NCBI RefSeq assembly: GCF_021869535.1
Contig: NW_026262593.1
Coordinates: forward strand, 70,706,322-70,770,321
Reading direction: 5' to 3'
Origin: Mytilus californianus
Taxonomy: Eukaryota; Mollusca; Bivalvia; Mytilida; Mytilidae
DNA: 64,000 bases
The notes under the pieces are model-generated. The model ran no database searches and was not told the origin of the DNA. It saw only the letters and a program-made list of their open reading frames with translations. The stretch's first letter is position 1, and the number at the start of each line of letters is the position of its first letter. The position numbers and the translations under genes were made by a program. This document shows positions 22,601-31,330 of this stretch, in pieces.

Positions 22601-25600
22601 ATTTATTAGATTCATAAACTATCCTGGATTTATACCAAACTTTGACAGAAGCTTCTTACAATCAAAAGATAGTATCTAAAGGAATATTTTTATTGATTTT
22701 TTTCCTCATTTTTGTTGAGCCTGCGATTAACAGCAAAATTAGGCGAGACACTGGGTTCCGCGAAACCCTTACGAATTTTTTATGATCAAAAGACAGTATC
22801 AAGAGCAAAATTATTTTTTTCTGTATTTTTATTATACCCCACGCAACAAAGTTCCGAGGGTATAATGTTTTTGACCTGTCCACCAGTCCCTCCGTCAGTC
22901 CTGTTCTTGTCATCGCAACTCCTCTGAAACCACACAACCGAATTTCATGAAACTTTGTAGATAATAAGGACATACTATGTAGATGTGCATATCGACAGGA
23001 AATTATGATTCAATTTTTTTTCTTGGAGTTATGCCTCTTTGAACTTAGAATTTTGGCCTTAATATACTACTGCATCAGTTTGTCAACTCAACTCCTCTGA
23101 AACCACACTTGATGAAACTTTGTAGATAATAAGGACATACTGCTGACTGATAATTTCCTTCTCAGCACAGTAGAGTGAGATGGGAAATTATCGCTAAAAA
23201 CTAAGGGCGCACGTGCCGTTGTCAATGTAAACATCAACGACCTCATAGTCAAAATAGCGATAAAAAGATTATCATTATAAGGTCATCTTCACTCGATTGC
23301 TTTTCTCGCATTCGCCATGCCGGCTCAAGCAAGAAAATAAATCTTGTGAAGATGACCGATGATAATCTATTAGTATCAGTATTTCCATTCAGATAGTTTG
23401 GCCCTGCCTCATCAGTCATGGTCTATTGACATTGAAACTTTTGCAACAACACTGCTGCTACTGTAAATTGAACACTTATAATTGTCAGTTATAGATGTGC
23501 AATTTAAATGAATATTTAACTTCTAAATGTTATTCAAAAACTTGTCTTCTGACATTGTCTGTGAAAAAGGAAAAAATATTAAGGTCAATTGCAAGGTACA
23601 GTAAATGGGCTATGTCACAGATTTTGGTAAAATTTTGCATACAACTTTGGCTTGTTGAACTTTAACTGAAAATTGGAAAAATAATGCATTTATCTCTTTT
23701 TTTTCCTGAAATATTACTGATTGAATTCTTTCAAAATAGATGAACATTTGTATAGAAAGCACATAAATTGGTGAAAAACGTTCTTACATCTTGAAATCAT
23801 CAAATCTCCAATTTCAAGTCCATAGATTTTTCTTAAAACATAATATGTCATGTATGTTGTTGATACATAAATTTCTGTTTTGATGATGAAAAACTAATAT
23901 GGTCACCAACTTTGTTTTTGGTTCATTAACTGATCTGTTACCTAGTTCACTGTTGGTAGTGAAAAACTTCTATACAAATATTCGCCTATTTTGAAAGAAT
24001 TCAATCAGTAATATTTCGGAAAATAAAAGAGACAAATACATAATTATTCTATTTTCAATTAAAGGTCAACGAGCCAATAATGTATGCAAAATTTTACCAA
24101 AATTTGTGACATAGCCCATTTACTGTACCTTGACCTTAAATGTCTCTCCCACTCTTGGTCCTGACACCACTAAAATTTAGTTCTTTTTTTTTCTTTATAA
24201 TCTGCACAGGTAAAGAAAAGTAGACATCAAAGCGATTTGGATTCATCTGATTCTGATGGAGAAGCATGCAAAAGCACTAGTTCATTTTCTTCAGGGTCAA
24301 GAAGTTCAGATACAAGTAAAAATGCACCCAAAATAGAACTGTTACTGAATAGGGCAGTTTTAGGACAGCATGCAGGGGGACTCTTGTTAGATCTCCACAA
24401 ATTTGTAACAAAGGACTGTGATACAGATCAATATAAAATGCCAGGGATGATTGTTAAAGGCACTATGGTAAGTACTATGATTTTATCTCAGCTACCCTGA
24501 AATGCCATGTCAGATATGCAATCATTTTGTTTGTGTTACTCAATGGTATTGATCAGCATTAGCTTACTTTTACATGTCAGGAATTGTAATGAATCAAAAT
24601 TTTATAGGATTAGACAATCAGATAATGTGACTTGTATATTAACTTTTAGGCAGCCATTATGCTGCCTTATGTTAGCACTCCAGATTTTAAGACAACATAA
24701 TCCAGAGAGAATTCAAAATGTATGGCAAATAATAAAATTATAGATGTGTTAAAGACTTGAAAACAGTATAAAACATCATCTCATACATATACCATCAACT
24801 TCACGTGGAATTTGCCCTAGCCTTAAATGAATTTTATTTAACAAAAGTGAGGTCAATCAGCTACTAAATTTTTAGTAAATACAAAACTGTATTTGTGCAC
24901 ATTGATATCAAAGTCAGCTATTTGAGGATTCCAACACTTTTTCAATATATGAAGATCTCACCACCGGTCTTGTTTGATTGTCTCATTTGCCAATAATGGC
25001 TTTTTGACTGTTTGTTCATTGGTTTTTTATGCCCCCCCCCCCCCCGAGTGGCACGGGCATTAAGGTTTACCCTTGTCCGTCTGTACGTCAGTCCGTATGT
25101 CCCAGAATTGGTTTCCATTCTCTAACTTTAGTTTGCCTCAACCAAATGTTATGAAACTTAAATATAATGCTTATTACCACCCAACACAGATCAAGTTCGA
25201 ATTTGGATGGCGTCACTTTCACCGTTCTCAAATTATGTCCGTTTTTTGCTGAATTTGCCGTTTCTGCACTCTAAATTAACTTTGCCACAACCAAATGGCA
25301 GGAAATTACGATTCAATTTTTTTTTCTAGGAGTTATGCCCCTTTGAACTTAGAATTTTGGCCTAAATATACTACTGCAACAGTTTGTCATCATAACTCCT
25401 CTGAAACCACACAATAGAATTTCATGAAACTTTGTATATAATAAGGACATACTATGTAGATGTGCATATCGACAGGAAATTAGTTTAAAAAATATGTCCG
25501 ATGACCCCGCCTGCCAACCAACATGGCCGACATGGCTAAAAATAGAACATAGTGGGTAAAATGCCGTTTTTGGCTTATATCTCTGAAACTAAAGCATTTA

Positions 25601-26206
25601 GAGCAAATCTGACGGCAAAAATGTTCATCAGGTGAAGATCTATTTGCCCTGAAATTTTCAGACGAATCAGACAACCCATTGTTGGGTTGCTGCCCCTGAA
25701 TTGGTAATTTTAAGGAAATTTTGTAGTTTTTGGTTATTATCTTGAATATTATTATAGATAGAGATAAACTGTAAACAGCAATAATGTTCAGCAAAGTAAG
25801 ATCTACAAATAAGTCATCATGACCAAAATTGTCAATTGACACCTTCAGGAGTTATTGCCCTTTATAGTCAATTTAATGTTTAATAGCACATGTAACCTGC
25901 TCTAACAGATTCAACCACTAACATCTTTAATAGTCAAATAGTGACCTGTTATTTACAGCGGGCCCACAGAGATGGCTCCCATCTCAATGATGTCTAGTAT
26001 ATATTTAAAATTTGTTGTTTTATTTTCAGGTATTTGTTACTGTACTGGAAATTTCAAGACAACAATATATAAAATTAGCCGCAAATAAGGAACTGGAAGA
26101 TGCAGATAAAGCTATTATATACTATTCTCGTCCATTTAATATTCTCAATGAAAGTGATAGAAATGTATTAATTGAAAGCTTTGTAAGACTAAACAATATG
26201 CAATGA
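7682..26206 (+). CDS. Five-exon gene; candidate PD-(D/E)XK nuclease-like protein, about 389 aa
   Basis: Coding exons by my reading: 7682-8118, 10292-10441, 12365-12512, 24210-24467, 26030-26206. All introns are GT-AG and the phases fit throughout (donors AGA|GTATGA, CAA|GTAAGT, GAG|GTAATC, ATG|GTAAGT), giving 1170 coding bases with stop. The ATG has A at -3 and G at +4. Without the first splice the frame would run into a tail at 8119-8164 that does not look coding. The N-terminal half is helical-looking and unassigned. The C-terminal half has QPDIRLF, then VVSVVEVKK, then a serine-rich loop, then GQHAGGLLLDL and VFVTVLEISR. A PD...ExK pair followed by a Q-containing helix is the layout of PD-(D/E)XK phosphodiesterases, so a nuclease fold is my inference, not a proven match. 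The ExK pair is split by the 11.7-kb intron 3. Confidence 0.72.
8119..10291. other. Intron 1 of the five-exon gene
   Basis: Non-coding 2.2 kb. It holds a CCTAACCC-like stretch at about 8300-8360, a TA microsatellite near 8780-8795, a CAGTGTTTTCCCTGGG terminus at 8795-8810 and the small MITE at 9674-9861. The acceptor is TTTTCAG|A at 10291/10292. Confidence 0.55.
9674..9861. mobile_element. 188-bp MITE with CAGTGTTCTCCCCAG-type ends
   Basis: The left end CAGTGTTCTCCCCAG matches the reverse complement of the right end (CAGCATTCTCCCCAG) with two mismatches. Inside are repeated 'atagcatcacat' words in both halves. TATCT directly flanks the right end, and the left flank also ends in TATCT, suggesting a 5-bp target duplication. 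A related terminus occurs at 8795-8810. No transposase; superfamily not settled. Confidence 0.65.
10826..11437 (+). repeat. Tandem-repeat element with CCCC/GGGG terminal hairpin
   Basis: It starts with a hairpin (TTGTCCCCCGTGCGACGCAT followed by TGCAGGGG), then has about three units of roughly 160 bp marked by 'cttgccagacttttatcaaac' variants at about 10924, 11084 and 11243. It ends near ACACAGGGGAC. The architecture of hairpin, tandem core and closing motif resembles the other tandem-core elements in this window and bivalve pearl-type elements. It lies in intron 2. Confidence 0.65.
11661..11893 (+). mobile_element. tRNA-derived SINE
   Basis: The 5' head reads as a tRNA-like RNA polymerase III promoter: A-box region GTGGCCGAGTGGTCTAAG and B-box region GTGAGTTCGAACCCC, spaced about 40 bp apart, Leu/Ser-like. 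A body with 'ggcactccagcttcctcc' follows, then a short-repeat tail of (AATC)n. Imperfect 12-bp direct repeats flank it (11647-11658 and 11891-11902, 10 of 12 identical), the last two bases of the tail overlapping. The body suggests a V-SINE/RUDI-like or related conserved-domain SINE, but I cannot fix the family by eye. The tRNA-like head is not a functional tRNA gene because the 3' half does not close an acceptor stem. Confidence 0.8.
13020..14225 (+). mobile_element. Tandem-core element A (GTCTCGCC...GGCGAGAC type)
   Basis: The 5' end is the hairpin TGTCTCGCCTGCGAC / GTGAGACA, followed by a GGCGGCGGGG patch. Then come about seven diverged units of roughly 145 bp, each with 'ccttgacctcattttcatgg' and 'ggtgtatggaatgattgtaa'. 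The end is 'aggcgagacatttcagcgtg' plus 'tgcactcttgtt'. TGTCTCGCC at one end and GGCGAGACA near the other are subterminal inverted repeats. No ORF of note. Lies in intron 3. Confidence 0.75.
15145..15190. repeat. Small hairpin
   Basis: AGAATGGTTAAA (15145-15156) pairs with TTTAACCATTCT (15179-15190); the loop contains a repeated CTGTCCAA word. Confidence 0.6.
15331..15363 (+). repeat. Long G-homopolymer tract
   Basis: A run of about 30 G interrupted by one T, followed by GAGAGAGAG. It could form G-quadruplex structures and is also a place where assembly length may be unreliable. Confidence 0.8.
15935..15942. repeat. Left target-site duplication of the hAT element
   Basis: GTGCGCAA, identical to 18625-18632, directly abuts the CAGGGATGGG terminus. 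Confidence 0.88.
16764..16865. repeat. 102-bp foldback inside the hAT element
   Basis: The left arm AGTTATACACC... with GTGTGTCTGGATAAGAAACC is answered by a right arm with GGTTTCTTATCCAGACACAC and ...GGTGTATAACT, around a GC-rich centre (GGCCGGAGGCC). Arms are about 50 nt with a few mismatches and one- or two-base indels. A diverged piece of the same phrase recurs at about 17409-17435. Confidence 0.8.
17193..17307 (+). other. Candidate small coding exon inside the hAT element
   Basis: An ATG in a fair context opens a 38-codon frame beginning MDGYKTDDILWQALDLVEET. It ends at a good donor, AAAG|GTAATC, in phase 1. Composition is protein-like and unlike its AT-rich surroundings. No partner exon was found, and I do not recognise the sequence. 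It could be a captured host exon or chance. Confidence 0.3.
17782..17895. repeat. 114-bp foldback inside the hAT element
   Basis: TCTATTGTTACGAATAACAATGG on the left is answered by CCATTGTAATACGTAACAATAGA on the right with two mismatches. An inner hairpin GGGGTTTCCAGAAACCCC sits at the centre. Confidence 0.78.
18625..18632. repeat. Right target-site duplication of the hAT element
   Basis: GTGCGCAA directly abuts the ...CAATCCCTG terminus and is identical to 15935-15942. Confidence 0.88.
18967..19251. mobile_element. 285-bp MITE with long inverted ends and TTA flanks
   Basis: The left end GGGAGCTACCATTTGATTTT continues through TATGGGGGG and GCTAGGATGAAA. The right end is its near-perfect reverse complement, giving arms of about 45 bp. 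TTA flanks both sides (18964-18966 and 19252-19254), compatible with the 3-bp TWA duplication of PIF/Harbinger. The interior has about eight units of roughly 30 bp reading 'gtcctgcctttttttt'. The open frame across it (19012-19263) is a by-product of these repeats. Confidence 0.78.
20552..21650 (+). mobile_element. Tandem-core element B (GTCGAGCC hairpin type)
   Basis: The 5' hairpin is TGTCGAGCCTGCGAC / GTCGCAGAAAGCTCGACA, then GATCCGGCGGCGGCGGC. About seven units of roughly 145 bp follow ('ccttgacctcattttcatgg'), and it closes with 'aggcgagacatttcagcgtg' and 'tgcactctcgttt'. It is nearly colinear with the element at 28851-30047. It splits an older element of the C family. Confidence 0.78.
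21712..22775 (+). mobile_element. Tandem-core element C with 192-bp units
   Basis: The 5' hairpin is TGTCGAGCCTTCGAC / GTCGAAAAAGCGAGACA, then a (CGT)n-rich patch. Four closely similar 192-bp units start with 'attcactctgtggttaaag' at 21814, 22006, 22198 and 22390, and a decayed fifth starts near 22575. The 3' end carries a second hairpin-like phrase (TTGAGCCTGCGATTAACAGC ... AGGCGAGACA) and GGGTTCCGCGAAACCC. The arginine-rich frames across the CGT run are not genes. Confidence 0.75.
22830..23145 (+). repeat. Tandem-core element with TTATACCCC...GGGTATAATG hairpin, truncated
   Basis: It starts with TTATACCCCACGCAACAAAG and closes the hairpin with GAGGGTATAATG. Two partial units follow with 'ctcctctgaaaccacac' and 'gataataaggacatactat'. 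It ends abruptly in unrelated sequence near 23145. The same core unit is present at about 25300-25480. Confidence 0.65.
23266..23368. repeat. Foldback element
   Basis: AGATTATCATTATAAGGTCA with CTTCAC on the left is answered by GTGAAGATGACC and ATGATAATCT on the right, with a mismatched centre. A second short inverted pair, GATAATTTCC / GGGAAATTATC, lies just upstream (about 23157-23204), so the element may be larger. Confidence 0.65.
23579..24139. mobile_element. 561-bp MITE with about 175-bp terminal inverted repeats
   Basis: The left arm (23579-23760) starts TTAAGGTCAATTGCAAGGTA. The right arm (23967-24139) is its reverse complement with few mismatches, ending TACCTTGACCTTAA. TTAA lies at both outer edges and could be a TTAA target duplication or part of the termini. 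The centre of about 205 bp is unique AT-rich sequence with no ORF. It ends 70 bp before exon 4 of the five-exon gene. Confidence 0.8.
25028..25998 (+). mobile_element. Chimeric tandem-core element ending in the GGGCCCACAGAGATGG motif
   Basis: The element begins TATGCCCCCC...GGCACGGGCAT (hairpin), then 'gtccgtctgtacgtcagtcc'. Its middle carries the 'ctcctctgaaaccacac' unit seen at 22.9-23.1 kb. At about 25482 it switches to the 'tgtccgatgaccccgcc' unit seen at 63.86 kb. It closes with GGGCCCACAGAGATGGCTCC and CATCTCAATGAT. The same closing motif ends the element at 53610-54272, whose start and core are different. It lies in intron 4 and ends 31 bp before exon 5. Confidence 0.65.
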
Positions 26207-26417
26207 ACAGATTTTGGCAAGGGTCCAGTTATGAGTTCAGCATAGTCAAGAAAAATATATGGTTCTTCTGATTTTGTAATAGTACATGTATTTTTTATGC
26301 ACCAATCAAACCATGGTGTATTATGGTATACAGTTAGGAATGTTGACAAAATATTTACAGAATAATATGTACTAAAAGAATTATTTCAAATTTTTTACCA
26401 GAGCTAAAGAGCTTTAA

Positions 26418-26424
26418 TCAATAA
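26418..26424 (+). terminator. Candidate polyadenylation signal of the five-exon gene
   Basis: An AATAAA within CAATAAAATTTC lies about 210 bp after the stop codon at 26206. It is the first canonical hexamer downstream and so the best candidate. Confidence 0.5.
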
Positions 26425-26933
26425 AATTTCAACAAGTACAACCAAACTCATCATAGCTCAAGTTTGTTGAAATGGAAACACTTGTTATATCCATGAAGAG
26501 AAACCCCCTTTTGATTCTAAAGATTTTTAAGTTTTTATTTCCAGACTTATGACTCCTTAAGGGCATACGATACAGTTTTGATCCCACAGTGATTTTTGGA
26601 GGAAAATTTGCATACAAGCTAATTTTCACCTCATCAATTCAAATATGTAATAAAAAATATACCTTCATGTGCTACTATTAGAGATAGATGAGGTCGAAAT
26701 TTTACACATTTACTCAACATTTACATCTATGATATAAATATTGGGTTTGTAAGTTTGACTGTACATGTAGAATGTTAATGAAAAACTGAATATTACACCA
26801 TAAATGTAACATTGATGTTATTAAAAGAGCTCATTCATGCATCTATAAACGATCTATCTAGACCTATTAACCCCTTGAACTTATTCTTAAACGTCATTAA
26901 TTCAACACAGTAGTTAAATCTTTAGATTATTTT

Positions 26934-28096
26934 TGTCTCGCCTTGACAGAGTCAAAAAGTGAGACATAGGTATGCTGATTCCGACGTCGGCGACGGCGAC
27001 GGCGATGGTGTCAACAATGTTTTAGTTTGTGATTAGGTCTAGTTCATGGTGAACCACTAGTGGTAGGTCAATGATATTTGGTATGCAGTTGTATTAGCAT
27101 TGGCACATCTCATTACCTTGGAGATTATTTGGCCCCGCCCCCTCAGTCAAGGTCTGTTGACTTTGAAACTTTTCATAGTTTACATGTATTAGTTTGTGAT
27201 TAGGTCAATTTATGGGGAACCACTAGTGGTAGGTCAATGATATTTGGTATGCAGTTGTATAAGCATTGGCACATCTCATTACCATGGAGATTATTTGGCC
27301 CCGCCCCCTCAGTCAAGGTCTATTGACTTTGAAACTTTTCATAGTTTACATGTATTAGTTTGTGATTAGGTCAATTTATGGGGAACCACTAGTGGAAGGT
27401 CAATAATATTTGGTATGCAGTTGTATAAGCATTGGCATATCTCATTTCCATGGAGATTATTGGCTCCACCCCCTTAGTCATGGTCTATAGACTTTGAAAA
27501 TTTTGCTAAGTTAACATGTATTAGTTTGTGATTAGGTCAGTTCAAGGGGAACCATTAGTGGTAGGCCAATGTTACTTGGTGTTCAGTTGTATAAGCATTA
27601 GCACATCTCATTTCCATGGAGAATATTTGGCCCCGCCCCCTCAGTCATGGTCTATTTACTTTGAAACTTTTGCTTAATTTTCATGTATTAGTTTGTGATT
27701 AGATCAGTTTAAGATGAACTGGTAATGTTAAGTCAATGATATTTGGTATGCAAATTTATTGGCATTTGCAAGTATCGTTTCCATGGAGATTATATAGCCC
27801 CACCCCTGATCATGGTTCATTGACTTTTAAACTTTTACATAGTTTACAAGTTAATGTTTGTGTTTAGGTTTGTTTGAAGGGAACGACTTATAATAAGTCA
27901 ATGGTATTTGGTATGCAGTTGTATTAGCATTGGCACATCTCATTCCATGGAGATTGTTTAGCCATGTACCTTCAGTCATGGTTCATTGACTTTGAATATT
28001 TGTATAACTTACATGTTAAAGTATTGCTATTTTAATTTCAACATTTGCATTATCAAAATTACAAAAAGGCGAGACATATCTCTGTGATAACAGTTT
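26934..28096 (+). mobile_element. Tandem-core element D with 166-bp units
   Basis: The 5' hairpin is TGTCTCGCCTTGACAGAGTC / GTGAGACA, then GACGTCGGCGACGGCGACGG. Six units start with 'ttagtttgtgattagg' at about 27022, 27189, 27355, 27521, 27688 and 27851, decaying rightwards. Each carries 'ggagattatttggccccgcc' and 'ggtcaatgatatttggtat'. It closes with AAAGGCGAGACATATC. The core differs from A, B and E but the end motifs are shared. Confidence 0.78.
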
Positions 28097-28354
28097 ATTG
28101 ATATTGGCTTTGTTTTTGACCAAATTGAATTAATATGTTGTACTATACGGTTATGAATACTTCTGATGATGTCGATACTATTTACATATATTCTATCATT
28201 GCAAAATGTTCTTTTGCTCAGACTGTTTGTGACATCCTTATCCTAAATTAGTTAGATGAGTCCAGATTAATATTTAAGTCTTGATAACTTAGTTTTTTTG
28301 TTGGAGGTAGTGAGTATTGACCTAGCTTACAGTTACTGCGAGTATTCTTAGATC

Positions 28355-28740
28355 GGTACATAGTGTCTTTTGTTTTTATGTTTGTTGTGTTTGGTTTTTG
28401 GTACCGAATTTGTATAGATTGTTGTTTTGTTGTTTTGTTACATCACTGTCGTATGGTTGTGCGAGGATGGAGCGCAACAAACATGTTTAACAAGGCCACA
28501 TTCTTTATGTGCCCGTCCCAATCAGGTGCCTGTCAATCAATTGTCATTGGTTCATGTCTGTCATATTTGTATTTTGTTAATTTGTTGTTTCTTTAAAGAT
28601 TTTGTCGTTGGTTTTCCAGTTTGAATTGTATCACATTTCGTCTTGTCCAAGCCTTATATAGTTTACTATACTTACTATACATTATGGGCTAATCAATTAT
28701 TTAAGACCGTACGTTGACCTATTATTGCTTACATCTACAA
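28355..28740 (+). repeat. Dispersed repeat family X, copy 2
   Basis: The blocks match the copy at 1740-2115 in the same order: 'aacatgtttaacaaggcc', 'tatgtgcccgtcccaatc' and 'gaccgtacgttgacctat'. More diverged than copy 1. The two overlapping frames here are not genes. Confidence 0.55.
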
Positions 28741-28850
28741 CCTTTAGTCGGTTTTGTATAAAAGTCTTCATATATCACAACATCTTAATTTTATATTGTG
28801 AAGTTCCAGTCTCCCAGATTAGAGGGAATGTGTTGGTAATATATCATAAT

Positions 28851-30047
28851 TGTCGAGCCTGCGACTTTTGTCGCAGAAAGCTCGACATAGGGATAGTGAT
28901 CCGGCGGCAGTGGCAGCGGCGGCGTTAGCTAATTTCTTAAAAGCTTCATATTTTAGAAGCTAGAAGACCTGGATGCTTCATACTTTTTATATAGATGCCT
29001 TATGTTACAAAGTTTCCGTCTGTCATATGTCCATTGTCCTTGACCTCATTTTCATGGTTCAGTGACTACTTGGAAAAAAGTCAACATTTTTTGTAATGTT
29101 AATTTCTTTCTTCTTATGAGTAATAGGATAACTATATTTAGTATGTGCGTACCTTGCAAGGTCCTCATGCCCGTCAGACAATTTTCATTTGACCTCGACC
29201 TCATTTCATGGATCAGTGAACAAGGTTAAGTTTTCGTGGTCAAGTCCATATGTCAGATACTATAAGCAGTAGGTCTACTATATTTGGTATATGGAATGAT
29301 TGTAAGGTGTACATGTCCAAATGGTAGGTGTCATTTGACCTTGACCTCATTTTCATGGTTCAGTGGTCAAAGTTAAGTTTTCGAGTTTTGGTCTTTTTTC
29401 TAATACTATATGCAATAGGTCAACTATAAATGGTGTATGGAAATATTTTATGATGTACATGTCAGTCTCACAGGTTTTATTTGACCTTGACCTCATTTTC
29501 ACGATTCATTTCTCAGTGTTACGTTTTTGTGTTTTGGTCTGTTTTTCTTCAACTATAAGCAATAGATCAACTATATTTGATGTATGGAAGGATTGTAAGG
29601 TGTATATGTCTGTCTGGCAGGTATCATCTGACCTTGACCTCATTTTCATGGTTCATTGGTTAATGTTAAGTTTTCATGGTTAAGATTGTTTCTTAGATAC
29701 TATAAGCAATAGGTCAACTATATATTTAATGCCTAAATTGATTGTAAGGTGTACATGTCTGTCTGGCATGGTTCATCTGACCTTGACCTCATTTTCATGG
29801 TTCATTGGTCAATGTTAAGTTTTCTTGTTTAAGACTGTTTCGTAGAAACAATAAGCAATAGATAGTTTATTGAATGATTGTAAGGTGTACATGTATTTCT
29901 CGTTTGGTTTATCTGACCTTGACCTCATTTTCTTGGATCATGTTAAATTTATGTGTTACTTGTAATAAAGCTTTGTATTTAGAACTATCAACATAAAATC
30001 AATGGTTAGTAAAGAAGGCGAGACATTTCAGTGTGTGCACTCTTGTT
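28851..30047 (+). mobile_element. Tandem-core element E (same family as B)
   Basis: It has the same hairpin (TGTCGAGCCTGCGAC / GTCGCAGAAAGCTCGACA), the same GGCGG patch with substitutions, and about seven 145-bp units spaced by 'ccttgacctcattttcatgg' at about 29038, 29193, 29338, 29482, 29630, 29778 and 29917. It closes with 'aggcgagacatttcagtgtg' and 'tgcactcttgtt'. Left flank ...CATAAT and right flank ATATGT show no target duplication. Confidence 0.8.
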
Positions 30048-30059
30048 ATATGTATTCAA

Positions 30060-31240
30060 ACTAATCGGACAAAAATTTAAAAAAAAGAAGCATAGACTCA
30101 ATATTGCACTGGATAAAAGGATGTAGGACTTTTATCGCGGATCAGTTATGTGGATAAACTCCAGTTTTTGACTTTTTGTAAGTTATTTGAAATACTGTGG
30201 TTTTATCCATGTTGGGCAATTACAAATTTTGCCCACTAACCCTTACTTTTCTATTCACAATTGTATTACATATGCACGATATAGTTAAATAAGCCATTTG
30301 TTGAAAATGTTATAAAATCCTTGTTATTTTTTTTTATAGTTTTTGAGAGAAACAATGAGCCAATATTGAATTTATGAAAGATGTAGAGAGACAAGGAATG
30401 ATTATCTGTAGATCTTACACTAGGACTTCTTTTATAAACCTCAGGACATAAATATGTTCTTAACTGGTCTAGTGATTCGATCACTAAGAGGTACTAACGC
30501 ATAAGAATTATCTTTATCAAGTTTAATAACACAGTATGCATTTATATAATAAGTTATGGGTATATCCACAAACGCCAAAAACTGCTCTATGCAGAAACAT
30601 TAATTTCCTTGAACATTTTGAATTATTCTAATTAATTTAGATATGTATTGCTTTTTCATATATTGCTAAATAAAAACTTTTTGTTTTGTTTTTATTAAAG
30701 GAAGCCTTAACCGAAATCTATATCGAAGTTAGGAATCAATTTTCTTTCATGTTTGTCTAATATCTTATACTATATTAAAACCTATGTTATAATCATTAGT
30801 ATGTTTGTTCAAATGTTTTAGTCAGTTGTGTTGTATTTTTACACATTTATTCGCTGCTGGATCCCAATGATTGTCACATTAAACTAGTATGTTTGTTGGG
30901 TTTCTCACGACGATGTTTATCCATTTTTAGTGTTCTGCCTCTTATCTTGTTATCTTAAAAATTTTAAAGACTAAAACTATAACAGACAAGATCTACAAAT
31001 ACGTCAAAAGGCCGAAATCATCAGACAACTCCTTATTTGAGGTATACTTCTTAATGGCGACTTTTACTGATTGCGTTTTTGCCTATTACTTGGAAACTAT
31101 AAAAGTTAGCTAGACACGTAAATAGCAAAAATTATCAGCAAGGCAAAATATAAAAAAAGCTTTCCCCGTTTCCATTCTCAATTTTATATTTGAAGGAGTG
31201 CTCAACCTTAAAAGATGTTTTGTTTGTTTGTTTTTTTAAT
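30060..31240. other. Gene-free stretch
   Basis: AT-rich, no recognised gene or element. The minus-strand 72-residue frame at 30266-30484 has no recognised motif. Confidence 0.45.
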
Positions 31241-31330
31241 TTTTTACTCTTTCGTCGGGTTGTTGTCCCTTTGACACATTCCCCGTTTCCATTCTTAATT
31301 TTATCCTTATAGGAGTGCCTACCCTTAAAT
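31158..31330 (+). repeat. Fragments of a dispersed retroelement end
   Basis: Two copies of 'ttccccgtttccattctcaa'-type sequence (about 31162 and 31280), the second preceded by TCGGGTTGTTGTCCCTTTGA. This is the same terminal phrase found at 39995-40056 (+) and at 43395-43440 (reverse). Confidence 0.55.

Larger units (their letters stand above)
20463..22830 (+). mobile_element. Nest of three tandem-core elements
   Basis: An older element begins at about 20463 (AAGACATGGCAATCTTACAC, then a GTCGGCGTCGTC patch, then 'tctgtggttacagttt'). It is interrupted at 20551/20552 by element B and resumes at about 21651 with 'ataactttgtcaaacc' and 'atgaaacttggaca'. It is interrupted again at about 21711 by element C and resumes near 22776 with 'tttatgatcaaaagacag'. 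These resumed segments follow in the order seen in the 192-bp units of element C, so the older element belongs to the same family as C. Confidence 0.65.

Noticed and set aside
22662-22973. Minus-strand 103-residue ORF
   Set aside because: Lies across the 3' end of element C and the start of another repeat; no family features.
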